Below, piece by piece: positions 34,749-42,267 of a DNA stretch of 64,000 nucleotides. This stretch comes from Thermoproteaceae archaeon (GTDB lineage Archaea > Thermoproteota > Thermoprotei > Thermoproteales > Thermoproteaceae): assembly GCA_015521775.1 (NCBI GenBank), contig WANN01000034.1, positions 24,230 through 88,229 on the forward strand. Direction: 5' to 3'. The notes beneath the pieces are model-generated. The model did not search any database and was not told the DNA's origin. It saw nothing but the letters and a program-made list of their open reading frames with translations. Both the position numbers and the translations under genes were made by a program. Position 1 is the first letter of the stretch, and every line of letters begins with the position of its first letter.

Positions 34749-35483
34749 ATGGCCACCCTAATGGACAGGTACTCAAGGCAATTGATGGTCATCGGCGAGG
34801 AGGGACAGAGGAAGGTGGGGCGCGCAACAGTGGCGGTGTTCGGCATGGGGGGGCTCGGGACGTTGGTGGCGTACTACCTTGCCGGTGCGGGCGTGGGCAG
34901 GCTCTACGTGGTGGACTTCGACACTGTGAACATAAGCGACCTACACAGGCAGGTTCTCTACGCCGTGCGTGACGTGGGGAAGCCCAAGGTGGAGGCGGCC
35001 GCGGAGAGGCTGAGGGCCGTGAACCCCCACGTGGACGTAGTCCCGATAATGGAGAACGTGGAGCTGCCCCTCGCGGCGGAGCTGGCGGACAAGGCCGACG
35101 TGCTGGTCGACGCCTTCGATAACTGGGCCAGCCGCCACATACTCAACAAGGCTGCTGTGAGGGCCGGCAAGCCCCTGATACACGGCGCCGTGGACAACTG
35201 GTACGGCCACGTCACCGTGGTGCTCCCCGGGAAAACCCCGTGCCTCCACGACCTCTTCGGCAGGTTCGCGCGGGCCCCCATGTGCGTTGGCCAGTGCCCC
35301 GTGTTGGGCCCAGTCGTGGGGATAATAGCGTCCGTCATGGCGACGGAGACCCTAAAGCTGATACTAGGCATGGGCGACGCCCTTGCAGGCAGGCTGCTCG
35401 TGGTCGACGCAAAGAGGATGTCGTTCGACGAGGTCAAGATCGCGAGGGATCCTTCGTGCCCGGTCTGCTCCCGCGCAACGTAG
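34749..35483 (+). CDS. ThiF/MoeB/HesA family E1-like adenylyltransferase
   Basis: The 244-residue protein has the adenylation fold of E1-like enzymes: GMGGLGTLVAYYLAGAGVG near residue 32, VVDFDTVNISDLHRQVLY, VDAFDNWASRHILN, and GAVDNWYGHVTVV. Cysteines in APMCVGQCPVLGP and a terminal CPVC would hold the usual zinc. Such enzymes activate the C-terminus of a small sulfur carrier such as ThiS, MoaD or SAMP for thiolation or conjugation. The carrier is not obvious here; the small Cys-rich ORF just upstream is the only close partner. Molybdopterin, thiamine or tRNA thiolation roles all remain possible. Confidence 0.85.
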   Translation: MATLMDRYSRQLMVIGEEGQRKVGRATVAVFGMGGLGTLVAYYLAGAGVGRLYVVDFDTVNISDLHRQVLYAVRDVGKPKVEAAAERLRAVNPHVDVVPIMENVELPLAAELADKADVLVDAFDNWASRHILNKAAVRAGKPLIHGAVDNWYGHVTVVLPGKTPCLHDLFGRFARAPMCVGQCPVLGPVVGIIASVMATETLKLILGMGDALAGRLLVVDAKRMSFDEVKIARDPSCPVCSRAT

Positions 35484-35535
35484 GCGCGTCCCACACGCGG
35501 CCAACGCGGCGCGGGCACGTCGTTGCTCTAGGCGC

Positions 35536-36666
35536 TCAGCGGGCCCCCACGCAGTGGCCACGTATGTACTTATACACGTCGCCTATTCGGGGCCTGTCCC
35601 TGTAGGCGACCACGTAGTGTGGCAGCTTGCTCCATCCCCTCACAGCAAGTCTCTCGTCCACCAGGACGAGGAGGGGTACCCCGCTCCCCATGAGCTTGCC
35701 GTACTTCTCCTCGAGGTACTGGGGGGTCCAGAAGCCCACCACCTCTATGTAGAGGTCCCCCACCTTGAAGTCCGGGATGAAGACCCGGTTGCCGACCACC
35801 ACAGCGTCGGGCTCCCTCTCCACGCGGCACAGTCTGGCCAGTTGCCTGTAGAACTCCTCCTCGATCCTGCTGTCGAACGCCTCGTGGACCTCCTCGCGGG
35901 CCAATGGGGGAGCCGAGTCGCTCCGTTCCACATATGTGTATGTCCTCTCGTACAGCTTCACGTCCGCCCTAATGGACCACTTCCCAGCGGACAGTATGAC
36001 GGGCAGTACCTTGGCCATCCTTGTCCCGTAGCGTTCCGTCTGCCTCAACACGGAGGCGGGCCCGTCCACGGCCAGCCTCACGCCGCCGGGCAACTGCTCG
36101 GCCACGTACATCAGGCCCAGCCTCTTCACCCGCCTCAACACCTCCTTGACCAGGTAGCCTGGCCCGTACACGTCAGCAGCCAGCCTCACGGCCCTGAAGA
36201 GCAGCGTCTGGGCCAGCGAGGTGTTGTACCGCGCGGCCAACTCGCCTGGCCCAATGTCGGGGACCGAGACTATGCGGAGGTTGTCCTCGTGGGCCTTTGC
36301 CATGAGCTCCTCCACTGCGCTGGGGGTAAGGCCCAGCCTGGCGGCCACCGCGTCGACGACCGCCCTCCTGGCCCCCGGATCCACGACGGGATGTCTGCGG
36401 GCAGCCTCCCTGAAGAGCTCCAGGCGGACCCTCATCACGAGCCTCCTATCCACCTCCTCCACCACGAGCATCCTCTCCAGGACATGCGCGAGGCCGCGCA
36501 TCACCTTGTCGCCGCCCGTGGACCTCAGGGCGGCCCTCGCCTCCCCAAGCGTGGGGGACGACCTGTATATCCTTAGTACTGTCTCCGCCGGCGACGTGTC
36601 CAGCAGGTAGCGCGGCTTGACCTCGCTGCCCCTCCTAACCACGAGGAGGAGGTCCAGCGGCAGCAC
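35536..36666 (-). CDS. DUF790 family nuclease (Bax1)
   Basis: The 376-residue protein matches DUF790, whose studied members are Bax1, a structure-specific nuclease that binds the helicase XPB in archaea for nucleotide excision repair. Features include the N-terminal RYLLDTSPAETVLRIY, the middle domain RYNTSLAQTLLF, and the nuclease region VFIPDFKVGDLYIEVVGFWTPQYLEEKYGK (quoted in parts: IPDF, then EVVGFWTP), with Asp and Glu in PD-(D/E)XK positions. The usual neighbour XPB is not in this window. A Lrp-type regulator gene ends 1 bp upstream, so both may be transcribed together. Confidence 0.8.
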   Translation of the reverse strand: MLPLDLLLVVRRGSEVKPRYLLDTSPAETVLRIYRSSPTLGEARAALRSTGGDKVMRGLAHVLERMLVVEEVDRRLVMRVRLELFREAARRHPVVDPGARRAVVDAVAARLGLTPSAVEELMAKAHEDNLRIVSVPDIGPGELAARYNTSLAQTLLFRAVRLAADVYGPGYLVKEVLRRVKRLGLMYVAEQLPGGVRLAVDGPASVLRQTERYGTRMAKVLPVILSAGKWSIRADVKLYERTYTYVERSDSAPPLAREEVHEAFDSRIEEEFYRQLARLCRVEREPDAVVVGNRVFIPDFKVGDLYIEVVGFWTPQYLEEKYGKLMGSGVPLLVLVDERLAVRGWSKLPHYVVAYRDRPRIGDVYKYIRGHCVGAR

Positions 36667-36667
36667 G

Positions 36668-37156
36668 TCAGAGGGGTAGGCGCCTCTGCCTCCAGTCCGA
36701 GACTATCTCGAGCACTATCATGGTCTCCGTGCGCTGTATCTCGGGGAGCGAGGTGAGGTAGACGACGAGGAATCGGGAGAGTTGACGTATGTCCCTTGCC
36801 CAGACCTTGAGCAGGACGTCGTACGCGCCCGTGATGATGTGCGCTTCCTCGACCCACGGAAGGTCCTTGCCGTCCGCGTCCCGCAGTATCTTCTCGGTGA
36901 CCCGGTACTGTATGGACTTGTCCACCTCGGGGGCTCCCCTCTTCACGCTGAGCAGCACGTAGGAAAGCACGTTGAAGCCGAGGGCAAACGGGTTGAGGAC
37001 GGCCTTGTAGCCCAGCACCACGCCGTCCTTCTCCAGCTTGGAGAGCCGGGCCGCAATGGTGGTCCTCGGCTTGCCCATCTCCGAGGCTATGTCCGCGAGC
37101 GCGGCCCTTGCGTCGTCCTGCAGGCGCCTCAATATTGCGATGTCCAGCTCGTCCAT
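36668..37156 (-). CDS. Lrp/AsnC family transcriptional regulator
   Basis: The 162-residue protein has the Lrp layout: N-terminal helix-turn-helix (DIAILRRLQDDARAALADIA, MGKPRTTIAARLSKLEKDG) and a C-terminal RAM/AsnC ligand-binding domain (EEAHIITGAYDVLLKVWARD). Lrp proteins regulate genes in response to amino acids or related molecules. ATG 37156 follows a strong TTTTTATATTGG element on the minus strand. Its neighbours, a Bax1 nuclease and a phosphoesterase, do not identify its target. Length and domain order are normal. Confidence 0.88.
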   Translation of the reverse strand: MDELDIAILRRLQDDARAALADIASEMGKPRTTIAARLSKLEKDGVVLGYKAVLNPFALGFNVLSYVLLSVKRGAPEVDKSIQYRVTEKILRDADGKDLPWVEEAHIITGAYDVLLKVWARDIRQLSRFLVVYLTSLPEIQRTETMIVLEIVSDWRQRRLPL

Positions 37157-37195
37157 GGCTTCACCTCGACCAATATAAAAATGGGCTCCCCACCG

Positions 37196-37699
37196 TTAGA
37201 CCTCCACCACCTCGACTTTCCGGGTCGCCGTGTCGAGTAGGGCCACAGTGCTCTTACCGGTCACGCAGCCGCACGCCTCGCCGGGGTTGACCACGAGGAC
37301 ATCGCCCACCACGCGCACGTCGACCCTATGCGTGTGGCCGTACACAACCACGTCGAACATGCCCGACCTCACCATGGCGTCCAGGAGGAGCTGTGAGGTG
37401 CCGTGGTACACGCCGACCCTCAGCCCGTCGAGGGCCATGCTGAAGGCGTCCCCCATCACCTCCACGCCGTGCTCAGCGGCCACCCTGACGAAGTGCACCC
37501 TCTCCCCCTCGTTGTTCCCCCACACGCCCACAATCCTCACCCCTTCCCCCACGGCGCGCCTCAGCCTAGCCGCCATGAAGGGGGCCACCCAGTCCCCGGC
37601 GTGTATCACGAGGCCGACGCCCCTCTCCCTGAACAGTGCGCCCGCCCTCCTCACCACCTCGACGTTGTCATGCGTGTCGGATATTATGCCCACCAGCAC
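37196..37699 (-). CDS. metallophosphoesterase, YfcE/MJ0936 type
   Basis: From GTG 37699 the product is 167 residues. Metal-binding motifs of calcineurin-like phosphoesterases are all present: ISDTHDN (D-X-H), HAGDWVAP (GD), GVWGNNEGE (GN-E variant of GNHD), and VVYGHTHRVD (GH-X-H). Proteins of this size, such as YfcE and MJ0936, hydrolyse phosphodiesters in vitro; the natural substrate is unclear. A GCTTAAAATAGG element about 25 nt upstream on the minus strand favours GTG 37699 over ATG 37735. The padR-like gene ends just upstream of it. Confidence 0.85.
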   Translation of the reverse strand: MLVGIISDTHDNVEVVRRAGALFRERGVGLVIHAGDWVAPFMAARLRRAVGEGVRIVGVWGNNEGERVHFVRVAAEHGVEVMGDAFSMALDGLRVGVYHGTSQLLLDAMVRSGMFDVVVYGHTHRVDVRVVGDVLVVNPGEACGCVTGKSTVALLDTATRKVEVVEV

Positions 37700-37736
37700 T
37701 CCCGACGTAGAGGCGCCTATTTTAAGCCTTTCCACG

Positions 37737-38060
37737 CTAGGCCGACGCCAGCGAGGCCAGCTTCCTGGCCACCTCGCCGATCCTGTCCCGCAGGGCCCTG
37801 ACCCTCTCGGGTTCCACGGTCGCCATGTCCTCTAGGTAGAGGGCCAGGTTCTCCAGCTCGTTCACGGCGTCCTCCACCGTGGTGGGGCCGGCCCACGGAG
37901 GCTCCATGACCCTGGCAGTCGCACGGCCCGCCTCGGTCAACGCGTACCTCCCGTCCTCGCGCCTATATATGAGGCCCTCCTGTTCCAGCTGCTTAAGCAT
38001 GGGGTACACGGATCCGGGGGAGGGGCGCCAGAAGCCCCTAGTCCTGGTGAATGCACCCAC
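37737..38060 (-). CDS. PadR-like regulator, N-terminally short
   Basis: The frame encodes 107 residues from GTG 38060. GFWRPSPGSVYPMLKQLEQEGLI is the PadR winged-helix recognition helix and wing (core SPGSVYPMLKQL), and the second half is a helical dimerisation region (DAVNELENLALYLEDMATV). Family members start 25-30 residues earlier with a LLxLLxEGPxHGYEI helix; here an in-frame stop at 38076-38078 prevents that. Either the gene lost its 5' end or a rare start is used. A perfect inverted repeat (38064-38083) lies just at the front. A truncated PadR may fail to bind DNA. Confidence 0.65.
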   Translation of the reverse strand: MGAFTRTRGFWRPSPGSVYPMLKQLEQEGLIYRREDGRYALTEAGRATARVMEPPWAGPTTVEDAVNELENLALYLEDMATVEPERVRALRDRIGEVARKLASLASA

Positions 38061-38063
38061 AAA

Positions 38064-38083
38064 CTTCCTAACAATTTAGGAAG
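38064..38083. promoter_or_regulatory. 8-bp inverted repeat abutting padR-like start
   Basis: CTTCCTAA (38064-38071) and TTAGGAAG (38076-38083) are exact inverse copies separated by CAAT. The palindrome sits immediately upstream of the PadR-like frame, the usual position for an autoregulatory operator. Its AT/GC mix and short loop also allow a hairpin. Confidence 0.6.
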
Positions 38084-38097
38084 AAACAGAAAACCGG

Positions 38098-38629
38098 TTA
38101 GGTTCCGGCTATCCCCCTTATGGTCTCCCATTCACGTATCCTCAACGTGTCTAACAGTCGCGCAGCTGTTCCGGGATACGTGTCACGTACCTTGCCAGTG
38201 CCCTCACCGCCTCCGGCGGTATGGATCCATACGGCCTGTCCCAGTAACGACGTACCACCCGGCAGCACGGGTCCCCATAAATCCTCGGTGACCACGCCCC
38301 TGAACATTAGCCCGGCCAGCACCGACACGGGCGACACTCGCCTGTTACGGTTAGGCACGCTCCTCCCCACATAGACGCGGCCGTCCTGGACGGCCTTCAC
38401 GTGGGTGCCCGCTGCCCACGCCTAACCGCTCCACGGTGCCGGCAAAGAACTCGCCCCCGCCCCACGCCCATTCCCCCGCGGCGCCGTCGGGCAGGCCAAG
38501 GACGTGCTTCGGCCTACCGTCTACCAGGACGTCCATGTAGGCGCGGCGGCACCCCCCGGCCCATTTCCTCGCCAGGTCAATAACCGTGCCGACATCCAGC
38601 CCCCCACGCGTGGGGCCATGGGGGTGTTG
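38098..38629 (-). pseudogene. frameshifted gene, possibly PaREP2a-related
   Basis: Two overlapping minus-strand frames read together as one protein: an upstream part (LDVGTVIDLARKWAGG, KHVLGLPDGAAGEWAWGGGE, FFAGTVERLGVG) and, after a shift near 38400-38406, a downstream part (VKAVQDGRVYVGRSVPNRN, VSPVSVLAGLMFRGVV). A second shift at a run of six G (38607-38612) would join an ATG start at 38629 (MAPRVGG) to the first part. Both parts have typical local codon use. The gene is head-to-head with a PaREP2-like gene at 38721, and I suspect it is the partner family, but this is from memory. Sequencing indels are the alternative to decay. Confidence 0.5.
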
Positions 38630-38720
38630 TCCAAGCGTCCTCGGCGCGGTACCGCCGTGCTGGGAGTGGTGGCAGTGGTTTATAAGGCGCTGCACCATAT
38701 TAGGTGTGGAGAGTGCAAAC

Positions 38721-40019
38721 ATGTCCGCGGTACCGGTCGAGGATAGGCTTTCCGACGCGCTGCCCCAGGTACGGTACAGGCTGAGGCTGGCGGCGTCCCT
38801 GTGGGACGCGTACATGGCAGAGCTACGCCGACTAGTGGACAGGGTGGAGGCCTACGTGCGGGAGAGGGGATGGGACTGGGAACTCGACCCCATACGCAGG
38901 TTGATAGGCAGGGTGGAGGAGAAGGGTAGGAGGCAGATACGCCTGGCATTGCAGCACTTCGACGAGCTGGAACCGGTCAAGGTCAATGAGGCGAGCGTGT
39001 GGCTGGGGCGTGGAGACGAGGGACTACTATTGTTGACGTGGCCCGAGGATAGGCGGAGGAGCCCCACTATGCGACTTAAGCTAGGCGTCCCATCTGTCAC
39101 GGTCGTGCTCGGCGGAGGCGTGCTGGGGCCGGGAGAGCGGCGCATGTACAGGTTGGGGTGGAGGGCCAGCGACGCGGCTAAGACAAAGAAGTACCCCGCC
39201 ATGTCCACTGCCGACCTCGCCCAGGTCTTGGCCTGGGCCCCCGCCGTGCCGGGAAGGATACGGGTACATGCAAAATACGTCAATCTAACGTTGGAGGGAC
39301 CTCACGTGTACTGGTGGGTAAAGGCATTGGACCACGTGGAGAGGGTAAAAGACAAGGCGACTGTGCTTGACAAGGCCTTCTCCAACCCGTTGTCGGCGTT
39401 GGGGTATGTGTTAGGAGACGGATCGCCGCGCGTGAGGAGGAATGGAGCCCGCGTGTTGAGGGTTGCGGCTGGGCTTGACGTGTTGGATGTCGTTGTTGCC
39501 GCCCTGAACGCGGCCATGGAGAGGCTGGGTATAGGGGGCAGGATATATGTCGATGGTGGGTACGCCGTTGTCGGGGGCATTACGGCCAGGCGTCTGGCCG
39601 GTTGGATGGTCGAGAATTTGCCTTTAACATTGAGCGGATTACTGGACGTGTTAGAATTTGACAAGTGGGTACGGTTGAGGGCAGTAGCGGAGCCCCCGCG
39701 CGAGGCCCCGGCCATAGCTGTGGACGGGTACAGGTGGGGGCTACACCTGCATCCCAATGGCCTACGTGCTATGACGCGCGTTGTTGGAGCCGCGGCGGCT
39801 GTCCGTGAGCTCGGCCTTTCGCCACGTGTGCACAGTGGGGGACGGCGTGTCTGTCTTTTCAACACCGATACATGGCGCCTAATTAAATGGGCCGCCCAGA
39901 GGGACCCCGGACTACTGGACCGGGTCGAGGAATACCTAAGGCGCTGGCTAGGCACAAAAAAGGCTAGGACAGCGGAAAGAGAACTACGGAAACTGGCCCG
40001 GCTCAGAAACCAACGGTAA
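38721..40019 (+). CDS. PaREP2b-like protein of unknown function
   Basis: From ATG 38721 the product is 432 residues. It has no signal peptide or membrane segment. The centre contains RVKDKATVLDKAFSNPLSALG and LGDGSPRVRRNGARVL, and the C-terminus is basic (RRWLGTKKARTAERELRKLA). These resemble the PaREP2b families, multi-copy genes of unknown role in Pyrobaculum; this is recognition from memory. Arg/Lys content and a dimer-like helical end would fit nucleic-acid binding. A TTTATAAGG element at 38678-38686 serves it; GTG 38706 is an alternative start. The frame is intact, unlike the divergent gene next to it. Confidence 0.6.
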   Translation: MSAVPVEDRLSDALPQVRYRLRLAASLWDAYMAELRRLVDRVEAYVRERGWDWELDPIRRLIGRVEEKGRRQIRLALQHFDELEPVKVNEASVWLGRGDEGLLLLTWPEDRRRSPTMRLKLGVPSVTVVLGGGVLGPGERRMYRLGWRASDAAKTKKYPAMSTADLAQVLAWAPAVPGRIRVHAKYVNLTLEGPHVYWWVKALDHVERVKDKATVLDKAFSNPLSALGYVLGDGSPRVRRNGARVLRVAAGLDVLDVVVAALNAAMERLGIGGRIYVDGGYAVVGGITARRLAGWMVENLPLTLSGLLDVLEFDKWVRLRAVAEPPREAPAIAVDGYRWGLHLHPNGLRAMTRVVGAAAAVRELGLSPRVHSGGRRVCLFNTDTWRLIKWAAQRDPGLLDRVEEYLRRWLGTKKARTAERELRKLARLRNQR

Positions 40020-40141
40020 CCCCCATTTTTTATTCCGCGAGGAACAGGGAAACTTATGGCACAGCACGGTGATCCCATTTCAACCGTGAAGAGATACTGC
40101 AGGGTAAGGATGGGACTGTGCTGGTCGCCAAAAGTTCTGTT
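40020..40141. other. 122-bp gap, no gene seen
   Basis: The gap lies between convergent gene ends. It begins with a T-rich run (CATTTTTTATT, 40024-40034) that could terminate the PaREP2-like transcript. No RNA or small ORF is supported. Confidence 0.4.
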
Positions 40142-41350
40142 TCAGGCCCTCGCCACGATTTTTATGATCATGCGGTGCCTCACGGGGGCGTCTGCTGCGA
40201 GCCTTCTCCCGGACTGGACGTCTATGGCCGTCACGAAGCCCTCCCCGAGGTCCGTGTGGATCATGTAGGCCACGTCCCTCGCTGTGGCGCCCCTGGGCAC
40301 GAGGAGCACGTCGGGCAGCACGTTCCCCTCCCTGTCGCTGAGTCTCCTCTCGTCCTCCACTGGGAAAACCGCCACGTAGCCCAGCGCGTCGAACACCGCG
40401 GCGTTCAGTGCCTGCACCACGCCGGTACCGCCCCACCTGGCCATGACCGCCCTGATCCTTTCCAGGGCGCCGCGCTGCTGCTCTGTCGGGGCCCCCACAA
40501 CCTCGAAGTCGGGGTCCCCCGGCACGTACCTGACTATGCCCCTGGCCTGGGCCCTGCGCAACGCCAGCTCCGCCTCGGCCGACGTGGGCACGACCGGCCT
40601 ATCGCCGAGCGCCCCCCTCATCCGCTCGTAGTTGCTGGGGGCAGGCTCAACGTCGATCTTGTTGGCCGCTATGACCATGGGCTTGCCCAGCCTTAGGAGG
40701 GCCCTCGCGAAGCGGGGCAGGGCATCGCCGCCCCACTTGGACGGCGAGACGGAGCGAAGGCCCGCATCGTCCAAGGCGGCCTCGACGACGCCCCTGGAGA
40801 ACCCCAGGCCGCTCAGCCTCTCGTAGAGCACGTCCTGGAGCCTCTGCTTGGCGTACTCCACGGCCCTGACCACCCTGTCCCAGTCACGTTCCAGCATCTG
40901 CGTCATCCACATGGCCAGCTCACCCTCGAGGAACTCGACGTCCCTCAGAGGGTCGTGGGTCCCCGGCCTGACCACGCGTCCCTCCTCGTCCGTGCCGCCC
41001 GACGCGTCCACCACGTGCACGAGTACGGGGGCCCTCCTGACGTGGTCAAGGAACCTGTTGCCGAGGCCCCTCCCCTGCCAGGCCCCCGGCACCAGCCCAG
41101 CCACGTCTATCAGCTGCACCGGCACGAACCTGTACCTGCCCATTATGAACGAGTTCCTTGGGCTGCACTGTAGTCCCAGCTCCACGCAGTGGCACTCGAC
41201 CCTCACGTAGCCAATCCCCACGTTGGGTTCCACCGTGGTGAAGGGGACGGGGGCAATGCCCACGTCCCTCATGGTCGCAGCCGCGAAGAACGTGGACTTG
41301 CCCGCGTTGGGCTTGCCCACTATGCCCACCTGTACGTACCCGCGCTGCAC
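40142..41350 (-). CDS. YchF/OLA1-related GTPase with TGS domain
   Basis: The product is 402 residues from GTG 41350 (408 from GTG 41368). The G domain has VGIVGKPNAGKSTFF (G1), FTTVEPNVGIGYV, LIDVAGLVPGAWQGRGLG (G3), and NKIDVEP (G4), followed by a helical insertion and a C-terminal TGS domain (LPDVLLVPRGATARDVAYMIHTDLGEGF, here split: LPDVLLVPRGATARD / DLGEGF). Archaeal members bind ribosomes or RNA; the exact role is unknown. A minus-strand ATTTAAG element at about 41372-41378 fits the shorter start. It is divergent from the antitoxin-PIN cluster. Confidence 0.85.
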   Translation of the reverse strand: MQRGYVQVGIVGKPNAGKSTFFAAATMRDVGIAPVPFTTVEPNVGIGYVRVECHCVELGLQCSPRNSFIMGRYRFVPVQLIDVAGLVPGAWQGRGLGNRFLDHVRRAPVLVHVVDASGGTDEEGRVVRPGTHDPLRDVEFLEGELAMWMTQMLERDWDRVVRAVEYAKQRLQDVLYERLSGLGFSRGVVEAALDDAGLRSVSPSKWGGDALPRFARALLRLGKPMVIAANKIDVEPAPSNYERMRGALGDRPVVPTSAEAELALRRAQARGIVRYVPGDPDFEVVGAPTEQQRGALERIRAVMARWGGTGVVQALNAAVFDALGYVAVFPVEDERRLSDREGNVLPDVLLVPRGATARDVAYMIHTDLGEGFVTAIDVQSGRRLAADAPVRHRMIIKIVARA

Positions 41351-41425
41351 TACGGGGCCCTGCACCACGCTTAAATCTGTTTATGCTCCACCGCATGATT
41401 TTTATCCGCCCACCAATATACACGT

Positions 41426-41611
41426 GTGGCCAGCGCCACCGTTGACTGGGAGGGCGTCAGTAGGCTCCCACCAAGGGTCAGAGCAGCCGTAAAACTATTC
41501 ATAGAGACAGGGGACCTCTACAAGGCCGCCAAGCTGGCCGGCATGACCCTTGACGAGTTCAACGAGCTGAGGCTGAGGCTGGGCATTGTCAGGACGGCGG
41601 ATGATATGTAG
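41426..41611 (+). CDS. antitoxin-like small protein, first copy
   Basis: This encodes 61 residues: a helical N-terminal part (VDWEGVSRLPPRVRAAVKLF) and helix pairs (ETGDLYKAAKLAGMTLDEFNELR) resembling a small helix-turn-helix. Bases 41441-41517 recur exactly at 42103-42179 in a second copy. The stop overlaps the start region of the PIN gene, as in toxin-antitoxin operons where the antitoxin comes first. GTG 41426 lies about 25 nt after TTTTTATCC (41398-41406). I assign an antitoxin role by position and size rather than by a named family. Confidence 0.65.
   Translation: MASATVDWEGVSRLPPRVRAAVKLFIETGDLYKAAKLAGMTLDEFNELRLRLGIVRTADDM
41441..41517 (+). repeat. 77-bp perfect direct repeat, copy 1
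   Basis: The sequence is identical to 42103-42179, 662 bp away. It encodes the N-terminal 26 residues shared by both antitoxin-like proteins, in the same frame. Perfect identity, including third codon positions, contrasts with the divergent C-termini and suggests gene conversion or recent duplication. Confidence 0.97.
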
Positions 41612-42107
41612 CATAGACACGTGCTTCATAATTGACTGGGCCAGGTACAGCCGGAGGGGCCTCCTCTACCGCCTCTTCGACCTGTGCTACATCACCGAGG
41701 ACGTTGTGAGGGAGATAAAGAGCGAGGTCACGGCAGAGTTCGTGGCCGAGGGCCTCGCCAGGGGCTTCCTTGCCTTCTACCCCTTCATGGACGCGCTGGA
41801 GCCCATAGTCAGGGACGTCATGTCCGTGAGGGACCCCAGGATAAGGCGCCTGGACCCCCCGGAGGCATACGCGATTGCCATTGGCTACAGGGAAGGCGCA
41901 GTGGTGCTAACCGAGAACAAGGGCGCGGTGGCGCTCACGCGCTACGTGCCTAAGTACTCCTCCGTGAAGGTGTGGCGCAGCATAGACGTCCTCAGGGAGC
42001 TCGCCGCGAGAGGCCTTATAAACCTAGGCGAGGAGTTGGACAGGTATGAACGCGAGACGGGACACAGATTCCCAAGAAGAGAGGGAGGTACGGCTGGCAG
42101 AGGTTGA
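41601..42107 (+). CDS. PIN-domain protein, VapC-like nuclease
   Basis: From ATG 41601 the product is 168 residues. The PIN core is visible: MICSIDTCFIIDW with Asp6, then EDVVREIKSE with acidic residues near 33-40, and PPEAYAIAIGYREGAVVLTENKG, where the usual final Asp is Glu/Asn. PIN toxins cleave RNA, often tRNA or rRNA. The gene overlaps the antitoxin-like frame by 11 bases at its start and a second antitoxin-like gene at its end (42046-42107). The altered last acidic position may mean a different metal geometry or reduced activity. Confidence 0.75.
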   Translation: MICSIDTCFIIDWARYSRRGLLYRLFDLCYITEDVVREIKSEVTAEFVAEGLARGFLAFYPFMDALEPIVRDVMSVRDPRIRRLDPPEAYAIAIGYREGAVVLTENKGAVALTRYVPKYSSVKVWRSIDVLRELAARGLINLGEELDRYERETGHRFPRREGGTAGRG

Positions 42108-42267
42108 CTGGGAGGGCGTCAGTAGGCTCCCACCAAGGGTCAGAGCAGCCGTAAAACTATTCATAGAGACAGGGGACCTGAGACTGGCCCAGAAGCTGTC
42201 TGGACTCGACCTGGAGGACTTCGTGGAGGCGCTGCGCAGGGTCCGCGTCCCCCCCTTCGTGGGCTAG
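42046..42267 (+). CDS. antitoxin-like small protein, second copy
   Basis: This encodes 73 residues. After a charged N-terminus it has the same VDWEGVSRLPPRVRAAVKLF segment as the gene at 41426, then a different C-terminus (LRLAQKLSGLDLEDFVEALR). The start overlaps the PIN gene by 62 bases, so translation is probably coupled. Two related antitoxin-like proteins around one PIN protein could compete for it or act on a second toxin elsewhere. Its stop overlaps the stop of the acetyl-CoA synthetase gene by four bases. Confidence 0.65.
   Translation: MNARRDTDSQEEREVRLAEVDWEGVSRLPPRVRAAVKLFIETGDLRLAQKLSGLDLEDFVEALRRVRVPPFVG
42103..42179 (+). repeat. 77-bp perfect direct repeat, copy 2
   Basis: Exact copy of 41441-41517, in the same orientation and reading frame. 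Recombination between copies would delete the PIN gene and fuse the two antitoxin-like genes. Confidence 0.97.

Noticed and set aside
35383..36576. Long plus-strand frame opposite the Bax1 gene
   Set aside because: Composition is that of antisense sequence (His/Pro/Gly/Val rich), and the minus-strand protein has clear family motifs.
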